Of a DNA stretch of 64,000 nucleotides, positions 17,798 through 25,602 are shown piece by piece (positions within the stretch are counted from its first letter, which is position 1; every line of letters begins with the position of its first letter). Where the stretch lies: assembly GCA_036397975.1 (NCBI GenBank), contig DASWHW010000099.1:1-64000 (forward strand), written 5' to 3'. The stretch is from SZUA-287 sp036397975. Its GTDB lineage: Bacteria; Bacteroidota; Ignavibacteria; UBA10030; UBA6906. The notes under the pieces are model-generated. The model saw only the letters and a program-made list of their open reading frames with translations, was not told where the DNA came from and did no database searches. A program made the translations under genes and the position numbers.

Positions 17798-19428
17798 AGT
17801 ATTCCGTGCGCATTGCGCTGAAGATAGCGGTTATTCTGATCTGTGTCTTCACCACCTCTGTGGCACAAATCAACTCCTCACGCACGACCACAGCTTTCGA
17901 CCTTATCCTCTCGATTGACTCCTCAAGTACCATCAAATGCGGTCTCCCTGTCCTTGCCCAGCAGTGGGAATCCGAGCGCTCGTTTCTCCTCGACCTCACA
18001 CGTCCAGTAATGCAAAAGACCAGGATGGTCGGAGGCTTCCGTGTTCATTATGATACGGTGGGGGCAAATGTCCCCGCGATGTTGAATGTCAACAAACAGC
18101 GCATTCCCGGGTCGCATGAAGAGTACATAGACTCCGTCCTCGCGATTATGCAAACAGTCGTCGCCACTGAAACCATAATTCTGGGTTACACAGCTGCTCC
18201 TCAAGATGGCATTGAAGGGGGAGGGCCTGAATATGATATTTATGTTGAAGAACTTTCAAATTTGTACGGGGTAACTATTCCGGAGAATCAGCTTGACACA
18301 AAACCAGACGGTGGCCGGTTCACGTCCTACCTTGAAATAGACAACGACTTTATCTTCGTTTTCCCATTTGCGAACAAAGGTCTCCCGGCGATGCGTGTAA
18401 CACTCGCCCATGAATATCATCATGCAATCCAGCTAGGTAGCTACGGCTTCTGGTCTCGTGACAGATATTTTTACGAAGTGACATCCACGTGGATGGAAGA
18501 TGTCCTTTTCACTGAGGTGAACGACTACCTTCAGTACTTGCCATCCCACTTTCTCAATCCGCAGCGTGCCTTCACTACCTCCGATGGAGCAACAGAATAT
18601 GCACGATGCATTTGGGGACACTATCTTGAGAAACGATTTTCTCCTGCTGTGATGCGGATGTCATGGGAGGAGATGAGAAATGTTCCGAGCCTGGAGGCCA
18701 TGGATAACGCACTCCGGAGTCCGCCATTCTTTTCGACATTTCGGTCAGCTTTCACTGAATGGTCGGAGTGGAATTATTATACAGGGTCACGGGCAGATTC
18801 AGTCAGGTATTATCCCGAGAGCCCATTGTACCCGCCGGTGAATCAAACGATTGTGTCGATCACATCGTCGACTGGACAATCAACAGGATCTCTTCCTGCC
18901 ATGGCTTCACGATATTTCGATATCCGCTCCTCCACCGAAACCGTAAACCTCATATTATCAAACATCAACTTTGAGAGCGCTGTTCTGAATAATACAACAG
19001 CTTTTCCCTATACGTACCGTTTCAGCAATTCGAAACTGGGGAGCGATTACCGGCAAGCAGGAACGAGCTTGTTCGTCAAACTTGATGTCCCTGATATTTC
19101 GAATTGGTATACTTCTGGACTCCCAACGTTCTTCCCCGAAGGAGTTGCTTTCCCCAATCCATTTATTACCAGTGGCAAGGGTGTTATAAACATCCCGATC
19201 AATTCTGCCATTTCGGTCGCATATTCCCTTTCTGTTTTCTCGAGCGACATGGACCGGACCTTCGACTTTACAGGCAGTTCCCATTATGTGACACCACCGG
19301 GGACGCAGGCTGCACAATGGGATGGGACGACGGAAAGGGGTGAAAGGGCTTCGTCGGGGGTTTACATGTATGTTCTGGAATACGGCGGGGAAATACACAA
19401 GGGAAAAATAGTTCTCATTCAGCAATAG
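17794..19428 (+). CDS. Putative secreted metalloprotease (MXAN_6640-like) with T9SS sorting domain
   Basis: A signal peptide (KIAVILICVFTTSVAQ) leads into a zincin-like domain: HEYHH at residues 206-210 gives HExxH, with downstream E228 and E235 (YEVTSTWMED) as candidate third ligands. This resembles MXAN_6640-type putative metalloproteases. The C-terminal ~90 residues look like a type IX secretion sorting domain: FPNPF, then AYSLSVFSSDMDRTF, then WDGTTERGERASSGVYMYVL and GKIVLIQQ at the very end. The length is 544 aa. The GTG start overlaps the FG-GAP stop. Peptidase activity and the substrate are inferred only. Confidence 0.83.
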   Translation: MKYSVRIALKIAVILICVFTTSVAQINSSRTTTAFDLILSIDSSSTIKCGLPVLAQQWESERSFLLDLTRPVMQKTRMVGGFRVHYDTVGANVPAMLNVNKQRIPGSHEEYIDSVLAIMQTVVATETIILGYTAAPQDGIEGGGPEYDIYVEELSNLYGVTIPENQLDTKPDGGRFTSYLEIDNDFIFVFPFANKGLPAMRVTLAHEYHHAIQLGSYGFWSRDRYFYEVTSTWMEDVLFTEVNDYLQYLPSHFLNPQRAFTTSDGATEYARCIWGHYLEKRFSPAVMRMSWEEMRNVPSLEAMDNALRSPPFFSTFRSAFTEWSEWNYYTGSRADSVRYYPESPLYPPVNQTIVSITSSTGQSTGSLPAMASRYFDIRSSTETVNLILSNINFESAVLNNTTAFPYTYRFSNSKLGSDYRQAGTSLFVKLDVPDISNWYTSGLPTFFPEGVAFPNPFITSGKGVINIPINSAISVAYSLSVFSSDMDRTFDFTGSSHYVTPPGTQAAQWDGTTERGERASSGVYMYVLEYGGEIHKGKIVLIQQ

Positions 19429-19431
19429 AAG

Positions 19432-20052
19432 ATGATCGAGTTCGAAGCACACGCAATAACCAAAACCTTTAACCGTCGCTCGATCTTTCGCGATATCTCA
19501 GTTCGGGTGCAGTCCGGAGAAATCCTTCGTGTCATCGGCCAAAACGGAGCTGGCAAATCGACTTTCGTCAAGATACTTGCGCAGGTTCTCACTCCCACCT
19601 CGGGTGAAGTGAGGTTTTCTCTTGAAGGCCACGCCGTTAAGAGGTATTTGCATAACCTCATCGGTTTTGTCTCGCCCTATATGCAGTTATACGACGAATT
19701 TACAGCAGAGGAGAATCTCCTGCTTTCGTTATCGATGCGGGCACGGCCGGATGACATGACGGCGGTGAAGAATCTTTTGGGCCGAGTATCGCTTGGCGGT
19801 CGTGGTGACGATCAGGTCCGCACCTTTTCCTCCGGTATGAAACAACGGTTGAAGTACGCCTTTGCTCTCATCCATCAGCCACCGATCCTTATTCTTGACG
19901 AGCCGATGTCAAACCTGGATACGGAAGGAATAGCAACTGTTCGCCAGGTCATGGAGGAGCAACAGAAGCGTGGGATACTTGTTGTTGCCACGAATGACCA
20001 TACGGATTTAGAAAACTTTGATCATCAGGTGGATCTTGGTGGAAGATCATAA
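19432..20052 (+). CDS. ccmA: Heme exporter ATP-binding protein CcmA
   Basis: ABC ATPase of cytochrome c maturation system I, energising release of holo-CcmE from CcmC. Walker A is GQNGAGKST (residues 36-44), the signature is FSSGM, Walker B is ILILDEP, followed by a switch histidine-type NDH. The 206-aa length is normal. It begins 3 nt after the metalloprotease stop. The family could be another small ABC ATPase by itself, but the following ccmBCDEF order settles it. Confidence 0.9.
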   Translation: MIEFEAHAITKTFNRRSIFRDISVRVQSGEILRVIGQNGAGKSTFVKILAQVLTPTSGEVRFSLEGHAVKRYLHNLIGFVSPYMQLYDEFTAEENLLLSLSMRARPDDMTAVKNLLGRVSLGGRGDDQVRTFSSGMKQRLKYAFALIHQPPILILDEPMSNLDTEGIATVRQVMEEQQKRGILVVATNDHTDLENFDHQVDLGGRS

Positions 20053-20731
20053 AAAACTAAGAACATTGTTAATTTCCACGAAGGCAGTGTTTTTGAAAGA
20101 TTGGCGCTCCGAGTTGCGAACGAGATACGCATTAAGCGCGCTGGTGATGTTTGTCCTAACGACGATTGCGATTATTGTCTTTGCCTTCGGGGGTGAATCT
20201 CCTTCTCAGGAGGTCCTTGCCGGTGTCCTGTGGGTCATCATTTTCTTCTCGGGAATGTCCGGGCTTGCAAGGACTTTCGTCGCTGAAGAGGAGAGAGGAA
20301 CTTCCCTGACACTACAATTGTTGGCTACCCCAACCGCTGTCCTCTTTGGCAAGCTCGCCTTCAATGTGGTCCTCGTTCTTATAGTCAACACAATGGCAGT
20401 CCTTCTGTTTTTGTTCTTCTTTTCTTCGTTCCGCGTCGATTCTGTTGGGCTCTTTGTCACAACTCTTACTTTGGGAAGCATTGGACTTGCTTCCGCAAGC
20501 ACAATTATTGCGGCAATCATTGCACGTGCCAACACGAAAGGGTCTCTGTTCCCGGTTCTATCGTTACCACTCTTGCTTCCACTTCTCATGACGGTTATTC
20601 ATGCAACGACGCTTTCTTCGGAAGGGGCTTTTTTCAGCGAGGGTTTGGATGACTTTAGGATATTAGTTTCTTATATTGGTGCCGTCACAGGGGTATCATA
20701 CATATTATTTGACTATGTCTGGAAAGATTAA
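20039..20731 (+). CDS. ccmB: Heme exporter membrane protein CcmB
   Basis: Six hydrophobic helices and the early motif KDWRSELRTRYALSALVMF, typical of CcmB, the membrane partner of CcmA. EERGTSLTLQLLATP and the later LPLLLPLLMTVIHA also fit the family. I prefer the GTG at 20039, which has AGGTGG at 20027-20032; an in-frame TTG at 20018 lacks a ribosome site. It overlaps ccmA by 14 nt and ccmC by 17 nt. About 230 aa. Confidence 0.9.
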   Translation: MEDHKKLRTLLISTKAVFLKDWRSELRTRYALSALVMFVLTTIAIIVFAFGGESPSQEVLAGVLWVIIFFSGMSGLARTFVAEEERGTSLTLQLLATPTAVLFGKLAFNVVLVLIVNTMAVLLFLFFFSSFRVDSVGLFVTTLTLGSIGLASASTIIAAIIARANTKGSLFPVLSLPLLLPLLMTVIHATTLSSEGAFFSEGLDDFRILVSYIGAVTGVSYILFDYVWKD

Positions 20732-21443
20732 GAATAGAACATTGAAGCAGATCCTCGGGATCTGGACCACGGCCGTTATTATTCTCGGCCTTGGCTTGCC
20801 AATGGTCGCTCAGCCGTCTCATTGGGGGGAGCTTCCACTTATCCCGGGATTGGAGCAACGCGCAAGAATTATCTTCTTCCATGTCCCGACCGCGTGGTTA
20901 AGCGTTATAGCCTTTCTGACCAGCATGTGGTTTGGAATCCGTTATTTGCGCAAGAAGAATCCACACGATGATATCAAGTCGGTCACGCATGCAGGACTTG
21001 GGCTTCTCTTTTGCATTCTGGCAACGGTGACTGGTTCGATTTGGGCGAAGTTCAATTGGGGTTCATTTTGGAACTGGGATCCTCGGGAGACGTCAATTTT
21101 CGTCCTCCTGTTGATTTATGGAGCCTATTTCGCACTCCGGTCGGCTATTGATGTTGAAGAGAAGCGAGCCACACTTTCTGCCGTATATTCCATTATCGCG
21201 GGGGTCATTGCTCCATTTTTTATCTTTGTCCTGCCAAGAATAACCGCGGGTTTGCATCCAGGCTCAGCAGACGATGTCAACTCGGGTCCTGTGGTAAGCT
21301 CAGGGGGCATGAATGCGACTATGCGAGTTATTTTCTACTCGTCGGTGGCAGCGTTCATGGGTATGTACTTATGGATGAGCAATCTTCATATCCGAGCGGT
21401 AACGCTCGTTCAGAGAAAAGAGCTAGAATCAGGCAAAGCCTAG
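20715..21443 (+). CDS. ccmC: Cytochrome c maturation protein CcmC
   Basis: An inner-membrane heme-handling protein that loads heme onto CcmE. The WWD-type segment WGSFWNWDPRET is flanked by two histidines on periplasmic loops (IIFFHVPTAW and RITAGLHPGS), the expected axial ligands. Six membrane helices. The ATG at 20715 (MSGKIKN) is the natural start; a longer frame begins within ccmB. 242 aa. Confidence 0.94.
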   Translation: MSGKIKNRTLKQILGIWTTAVIILGLGLPMVAQPSHWGELPLIPGLEQRARIIFFHVPTAWLSVIAFLTSMWFGIRYLRKKNPHDDIKSVTHAGLGLLFCILATVTGSIWAKFNWGSFWNWDPRETSIFVLLLIYGAYFALRSAIDVEEKRATLSAVYSIIAGVIAPFFIFVLPRITAGLHPGSADDVNSGPVVSSGGMNATMRVIFYSSVAAFMGMYLWMSNLHIRAVTLVQRKELESGKA

Positions 21444-21452
21444 GAGGATACG

Positions 21453-21602
21453 TTGTACGAATTTCTGACTGCGAATGCACTATACGTTGTACTTTTGATT
21501 GTGCTTGTAATATGGTTTGGTATTTATACTTACCTGTACAGACTTGAGGGGAAGCTCAAGCACCTCGAAGAGCTTTTAAAAGACCAAGGAGACGCTACAT
21601 GA
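21453..21602 (+). CDS. ccmD: CcmD-like small membrane protein
   Basis: A 49-aa gene with a TTG start, AGGAGG (21442-21447) six bases upstream, and an ATGA overlap with ccmE. The product has one membrane helix (LYVVLLIVLVIWFGIYTYLY) and then a charged helix (RLEGKLKHLEELLKD). This is the topology of CcmD, which stabilises the CcmABC-CcmE complex. The position between ccmC and ccmE matches. Easily missed because of its size and non-ATG start. Confidence 0.88.
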   Translation: MYEFLTANALYVVLLIVLVIWFGIYTYLYRLEGKLKHLEELLKDQGDAT

Positions 21603-21991
21603 ATCCTAAGATCATCATTTCGGCGATCATCGTTGTTGCCTTCATCATCTTCGGTTCGTATTCATTTATGGATAGCAAACTCGAATACACGGATATCGCT
21701 GGAGCACTCAAGTCTCACAAGAAGGTGCAGTTGAAAGGTGAGTGGAATAAGGAGAAGTCTTCAGGCTTTAATCAGGAGAAAGCCCAATTCACATTCTATC
21801 TTCGGGATGACAAGGGGGAGGAGTGCAAGGTGGTACTTGATGGCGCTGCCCCAAACAACTTTGAGCTGGCGATAAGTGTGGTAGCAAAAGGTCGCTTCAC
21901 GGAAGAAGGCTATTTCCACGCTACAGAAGTTTTAACGAAGTGTCCGTCGAAATATGAGGCAAACTCAGAAGAGGTCAACAAGAGTAGTTAG
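21599..21991 (+). CDS. ccmE: Heme chaperone CcmE, CXXXY type
   Basis: A periplasmic heme carrier anchored by one N-terminal helix (residues 5-24), followed by an OB-fold. The heme-attachment motif is C115-P-S-K-Y119, so the usual HXXXY histidine is replaced by cysteine. This variant is known from some sulfate reducers, archaea and other lineages. 130 aa. The start overlaps ccmD by 4 nt. Confidence 0.93.
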   Translation: MNPKIIISAIIVVAFIIFGSYSFMDSKLEYTDIAGALKSHKKVQLKGEWNKEKSSGFNQEKAQFTFYLRDDKGEECKVVLDGAAPNNFELAISVVAKGRFTEEGYFHATEVLTKCPSKYEANSEEVNKSS

Positions 21992-22025
21992 TTTTTGATT
22001 GTTCATTTCCGTATAGGGAAACAAA

Positions 22026-24314
22026 ATGATTGGCGCACTTCTCGTAAAGATCGCCTTTGTAACATGCCTTATTTCCGTCCTCGCTTATATCCAGCATCTC
22101 CGTAGGGGGGAGGAGAATGTCCTCAAGATTGCCAGGTGGTTCTATCATTCAACGGTCATTACGATCCTTCTGTTTTCCGCCACGCTGCTGTACCTGATCC
22201 TCACGCACCAGTTTCAGTACACGTACATCTGGAGTTACAGCTCACGTGAACTTTCAACGCCTTTGCTTATTTCCACATTCTATGCGGGGCAGGAGGGAAG
22301 CTTCACACTCTGGCTATTGTACACGTCCATCATTGGTGTCTTCCTTCTCCGATACTCATCCCGAAAAGGTTATGAATCGGAAGTAATGCCAGTGTTTGGC
22401 TTGATTGTTCAGATGTTACTCTTGCTCATTGTTGTCAAGAGCCCGTTTACATTTGTGTGGGAGACCTGGCCCGGAGAAGTTCAAGCCGGCTTCGTGCCCG
22501 CGAATGGACGCGGCTTAAACCCGCTACTTCAAAATTACTGGATGGTAATTCATCCCCAGGTTCTATTCAGCGGTTTCTCGGCGATGGGCGTTCCCTACGC
22601 TTACGCTGTTGCCGCGCTTCTTAAGCGTGACTACAAGAACTGGATCAGACCAGCAACACCTTGGATCGTCTTTGGTGCCCTCATGCTTGGAATTGGGATT
22701 ATTATGGGAGGGTATTGGGCGTATGAGACGCTCGGATGGGGAGGCTATTGGGCATGGGACCCTGTTGAAAACTCCTCGTTGGTGCCATGGCTCTTCTCTG
22801 TGGCGTCAATCCACACCATTCTTTCACAAAGAAAAAGTGGAGCATTCATCCGCACGAACCTTGTCCTTGGGATGCTCTGCTTTCTCACTGTTTTGTATTC
22901 AACATTCTTGACTCGTAGCGGAGTTCTTGGCGATACATCCGTTCACTCTTTCGTAACGCCTGGCATGTGGGTCTATTGGTTGATGATTGGGATGCTCGTG
23001 CTGTTTACTTCTCTCGGGCTTGGGTTGTTGATACGACGAATGAAGGAGATGCCGAAAGTTCCTGTACTGCATGATTATTACTCCCGGGAGTTCGCGTTGT
23101 TTCTGGGATCTGCAACGCTCGTGGTCATCGCTGTTTTCATCACAGTTGGGACTTCTTCTCCGATCATTACGGAGATACTTCAAGGGAAGAAGTCGGCGGT
23201 CGACATCTCTTTCTACTCGAAGACTGTGCTCCCACTTGGAATCCTCATCGGCATCCTCACTGGAATAGCACAGCTTCTGTGGTGGACCAAATCCGACAAG
23301 AAGGAGTTTTTCACAAGTTTGCTTTGGCCTACCGTCCTTTCTCTCGCGACGACTGCTTTTCTCGTCACCTTGAGAGTCCATGATGTCCGGCTGGCGCTCT
23401 TTATCTTTGGCTCCTCGTTCGCACTGTTTTCCAACATCCAGGTCGGCTCACGAATCGTGAAGGGAAATCCAAAATATGCCGGTGGTGCAATAGCGCATGT
23501 AGGGCTTGCCGTTATGTTCTTTGGATTCGTTTCGTCCTCCGAATACGATTCGAAACAAACTGTGTCCCTCACTCAGAACGAACCAGTTGAAGCGCTCGGC
23601 TACACCCTGACTTATAACGGGTACAAACCTATTGACGATGAAAAGTATGCATTTCAAATCAAGATCGAAAAAGATGGCAAAGAATACCACGCCTCACCGA
23701 TAATGTATTACAGCAAGTTCAACGAAGGTCTGATGAGAAATCCAGATGTCATCAACTTGAAGACAAAGGACTTCTATGTCGCCCCTCTCTCGTTGGAATC
23801 TGCAAGCGACGCCGAAAAGAAATCGACGGCAACATTCCAAATGAAAAAAGGTGATACTGCGACCATGGGATCCATGGAGATTACCTTTAACGAATTTGAC
23901 TTTCCAGTCATGGAAAAGGCAGCGATGCTCGAAGGTCGGAAAGTGACGATCGGGGCGAAGCTCACGGTGAAAGAATACGGAAAGAATCCTGAGGAACTTA
24001 AGCCATCAAAAGTAATGGAGAACGGTGCCGCGACCGATCAGCCCGCACGCTACAACGATCGCTACGAGTTCACGATCGCTTCAATGCAACCCGACCGCGA
24101 TAACAAGGACAACTCAAAGGTTGAGATCGCAGTGAAAGATCTCATGGCAGCAAGCGTTCAAAAAGCAAAAGGGGATGTGCTTGTAGTTGAAGCCAGCGTC
24201 AAGCCCTTTATCAACCTTGTTTGGTCGGGGGTGATTATCTTATTTCTCGGATTAGGAGTAACGATTGTTCGGAGAGCGCAAGAGGCAAGGTTGAAGCATG
24301 AGAACACGGCCTAA
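22026..24314 (+). CDS. ccmF: Cytochrome c heme lyase subunit CcmF
   Basis: A large polytopic membrane protein that transfers heme from CcmE to apocytochrome. The WWD domain is visible (GWGGYWAWDPVENSSLVPWLF), along with FLTRSGVLGDTSVHSF and many helices. A soluble segment of about 200 residues (approximately 520-715) precedes the last helix. The length is 762 aa, longer than the classical ~650 aa. CcmG and CcmH are not found downstream. The last four bases overlap the convergent DUF2231 gene. Confidence 0.94.
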   Translation: MIGALLVKIAFVTCLISVLAYIQHLRRGEENVLKIARWFYHSTVITILLFSATLLYLILTHQFQYTYIWSYSSRELSTPLLISTFYAGQEGSFTLWLLYTSIIGVFLLRYSSRKGYESEVMPVFGLIVQMLLLLIVVKSPFTFVWETWPGEVQAGFVPANGRGLNPLLQNYWMVIHPQVLFSGFSAMGVPYAYAVAALLKRDYKNWIRPATPWIVFGALMLGIGIIMGGYWAYETLGWGGYWAWDPVENSSLVPWLFSVASIHTILSQRKSGAFIRTNLVLGMLCFLTVLYSTFLTRSGVLGDTSVHSFVTPGMWVYWLMIGMLVLFTSLGLGLLIRRMKEMPKVPVLHDYYSREFALFLGSATLVVIAVFITVGTSSPIITEILQGKKSAVDISFYSKTVLPLGILIGILTGIAQLLWWTKSDKKEFFTSLLWPTVLSLATTAFLVTLRVHDVRLALFIFGSSFALFSNIQVGSRIVKGNPKYAGGAIAHVGLAVMFFGFVSSSEYDSKQTVSLTQNEPVEALGYTLTYNGYKPIDDEKYAFQIKIEKDGKEYHASPIMYYSKFNEGLMRNPDVINLKTKDFYVAPLSLESASDAEKKSTATFQMKKGDTATMGSMEITFNEFDFPVMEKAAMLEGRKVTIGAKLTVKEYGKNPEELKPSKVMENGAATDQPARYNDRYEFTIASMQPDRDNKDNSKVEIAVKDLMAASVQKAKGDVLVVEASVKPFINLVWSGVIILFLGLGVTIVRRAQEARLKHENTA

Positions 24315-24742
24315 GGAGACAGGAGCTTCACTCCTAAACCAAAACGAAACACCATCTCTCCACCGTACCACGCGCCAAGTACTATGGCACTCACACCTAG
24401 AACATAAAGTCCCCAGAACAGAGAACGCATTCGTTCGGGAAGCTTCGTTTTCAGCCCTACCCTCCAAAACAGCAAAACAATAAAAGCCGATGAGCTAAGG
24501 AAAGCGAACTGCTCGTGAGCCTCAAGCGTCTGCAGGGCAACACTGTCAACAACAATGCTATCCCTGGCAAATAGACCAGTGGCGACCGCCGCGACGAGGA
24601 ACACTGTCCCAACAGATTGGCACCACCATCCAACCCGAGTCAATTCAACTTTCTTAAGCACAACACCCGAAGCGTCGAAGAAAAAAGCAACGATAAGAAG
24701 TGCTATCGGGAAATGAACGATTGTTGGATGGATATTGGGCAT
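24311..24742 (-). CDS. DUF2231 family membrane protein
   Basis: A 143-aa protein with four hydrophobic helices and the family-type N-terminus PNIHPTIVHFPIALLIVAFFFD, including the HPxxVHFP motif typical of DUF2231. Function unknown; members often sit near cytochrome or redox genes. The ATG at 24742 is chosen; a TTG lies one codon upstream. It starts right behind bshB1 (4-nt gap), so both are probably one transcript. It converges on ccmF with a 4-nt overlap and no visible terminator. Confidence 0.85.
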   Translation of the reverse strand: MPNIHPTIVHFPIALLIVAFFFDASGVVLKKVELTRVGWWCQSVGTVFLVAAVATGLFARDSIVVDSVALQTLEAHEQFAFLSSSAFIVLLFWRVGLKTKLPERMRSLFWGLYVLGVSAIVLGAWYGGEMVFRFGLGVKLLSP

Positions 24743-24745
24743 CAA

Positions 24746-25465
24746 TCACGCCGTCAACGAAAAAAGATCTGAAATTCCTACCATGTTTACGGAATAAAAA
24801 GGCTCGCCGTACTTCCTTCCGATGCGATCCCCATAATACTCATACCGTGCCCGTAAAAAGTCCAGAAAATCAGGCGTGCTCAAAAATGTTTCCCGTTCTT
24901 TGCTTGATGGATCGTAAAACTGCGATTTGAATGCCTTCACACTCTCCATCCTCTGCTCAAATTGTTCCGAAATGTCTACGACAAACGACGGCTCGAATTC
25001 AAAAGTCTGCATGTAATGGTAGAACGCCCGAGGGCGGAAAGGTTCCTGCTTTTTCCCGCCTCGTGCTGTCTCGAGTTTTTCAAGACCTGAAGAAAACCAT
25101 GCTTCGCGGCAAAGCCGGTGCGCATGTTCATGATCGGGGTGTCGTTCGAGCCAATGCGGAAACAGAAGAATTTGTGGCCGGACATGACGAATAACTTCAA
25201 TGACTGCGGCCTTCGTTGCAGGCGTTATTTCAATGCTGCCATCGGGAAGGCCCAGATTCTCGCGGAAATCAACTCCAATGATCTCTCCTGCTGCCTTTGC
25301 TTCGCTCTCCCGTGTTTCCGGCGTACCCCGAGTACCAAGCTCACCGCGGGTTAAATCCAGGATCCCAATCTTTTTGCCTTGCTTCTTCAATTTTATGAGA
25401 GTACCGCTGCACGTCAGTTCCACATCATCAGGATGCGCTCCAATCGAAAGAACATCAAGTGTCAT
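24746..25465 (-). CDS. bshB1: Bacillithiol biosynthesis deacetylase BshB1
   Basis: A zinc-dependent LmbE/PIG-L-type deacetylase that removes acetyl from GlcNAc-malate in bacillithiol synthesis. The motifs are AHPDD (residues 10-14), TRGELGTRGTPETR, and HPDHEHAH with the second set of zinc ligands. The 239-aa length and the C-terminal GRKYGEPFYS fit BshB1 better than mycothiol or general LmbE enzymes. It has its own promoter at 25530-25560. Confidence 0.92.
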   Translation of the reverse strand: MTLDVLSIGAHPDDVELTCSGTLIKLKKQGKKIGILDLTRGELGTRGTPETRESEAKAAGEIIGVDFRENLGLPDGSIEITPATKAAVIEVIRHVRPQILLFPHWLERHPDHEHAHRLCREAWFSSGLEKLETARGGKKQEPFRPRAFYHYMQTFEFEPSFVVDISEQFEQRMESVKAFKSQFYDPSSKERETFLSTPDFLDFLRARYEYYGDRIGRKYGEPFYSVNMVGISDLFSLTA

Positions 25466-25529
25466 GAATTCTCTCCAGTGTGGAACTGTCTCGTTTTTGC
25501 ATTAGTTGTGGTCGGTAGCTTAACGCGCA

Positions 25530-25560
25530 CAAAATTAGCTCTTCTCGATTCGAATGTCAA
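25530..25560 (-). promoter_or_regulatory. Candidate bshB1 promoter
   Basis: On the - strand TTG (25560-25558), 20 nt, TAATTTTG (25537-25530), the perfect TAnnTTTG form. The leader would be about 60 nt. Confidence 0.6.
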
Positions 25561-25602
25561 GAAGGAGGTGCATCCAACCGAAATTTATTATATTGTCTGA
25601 AC

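Noticed and set aside
25466..25602. Promoter for the TonB receptor by the same pattern
   Set aside because: TAnnTT matches exist (for example 25589-25596) but none has TTG at 17-23 nt upstream; left unassigned.
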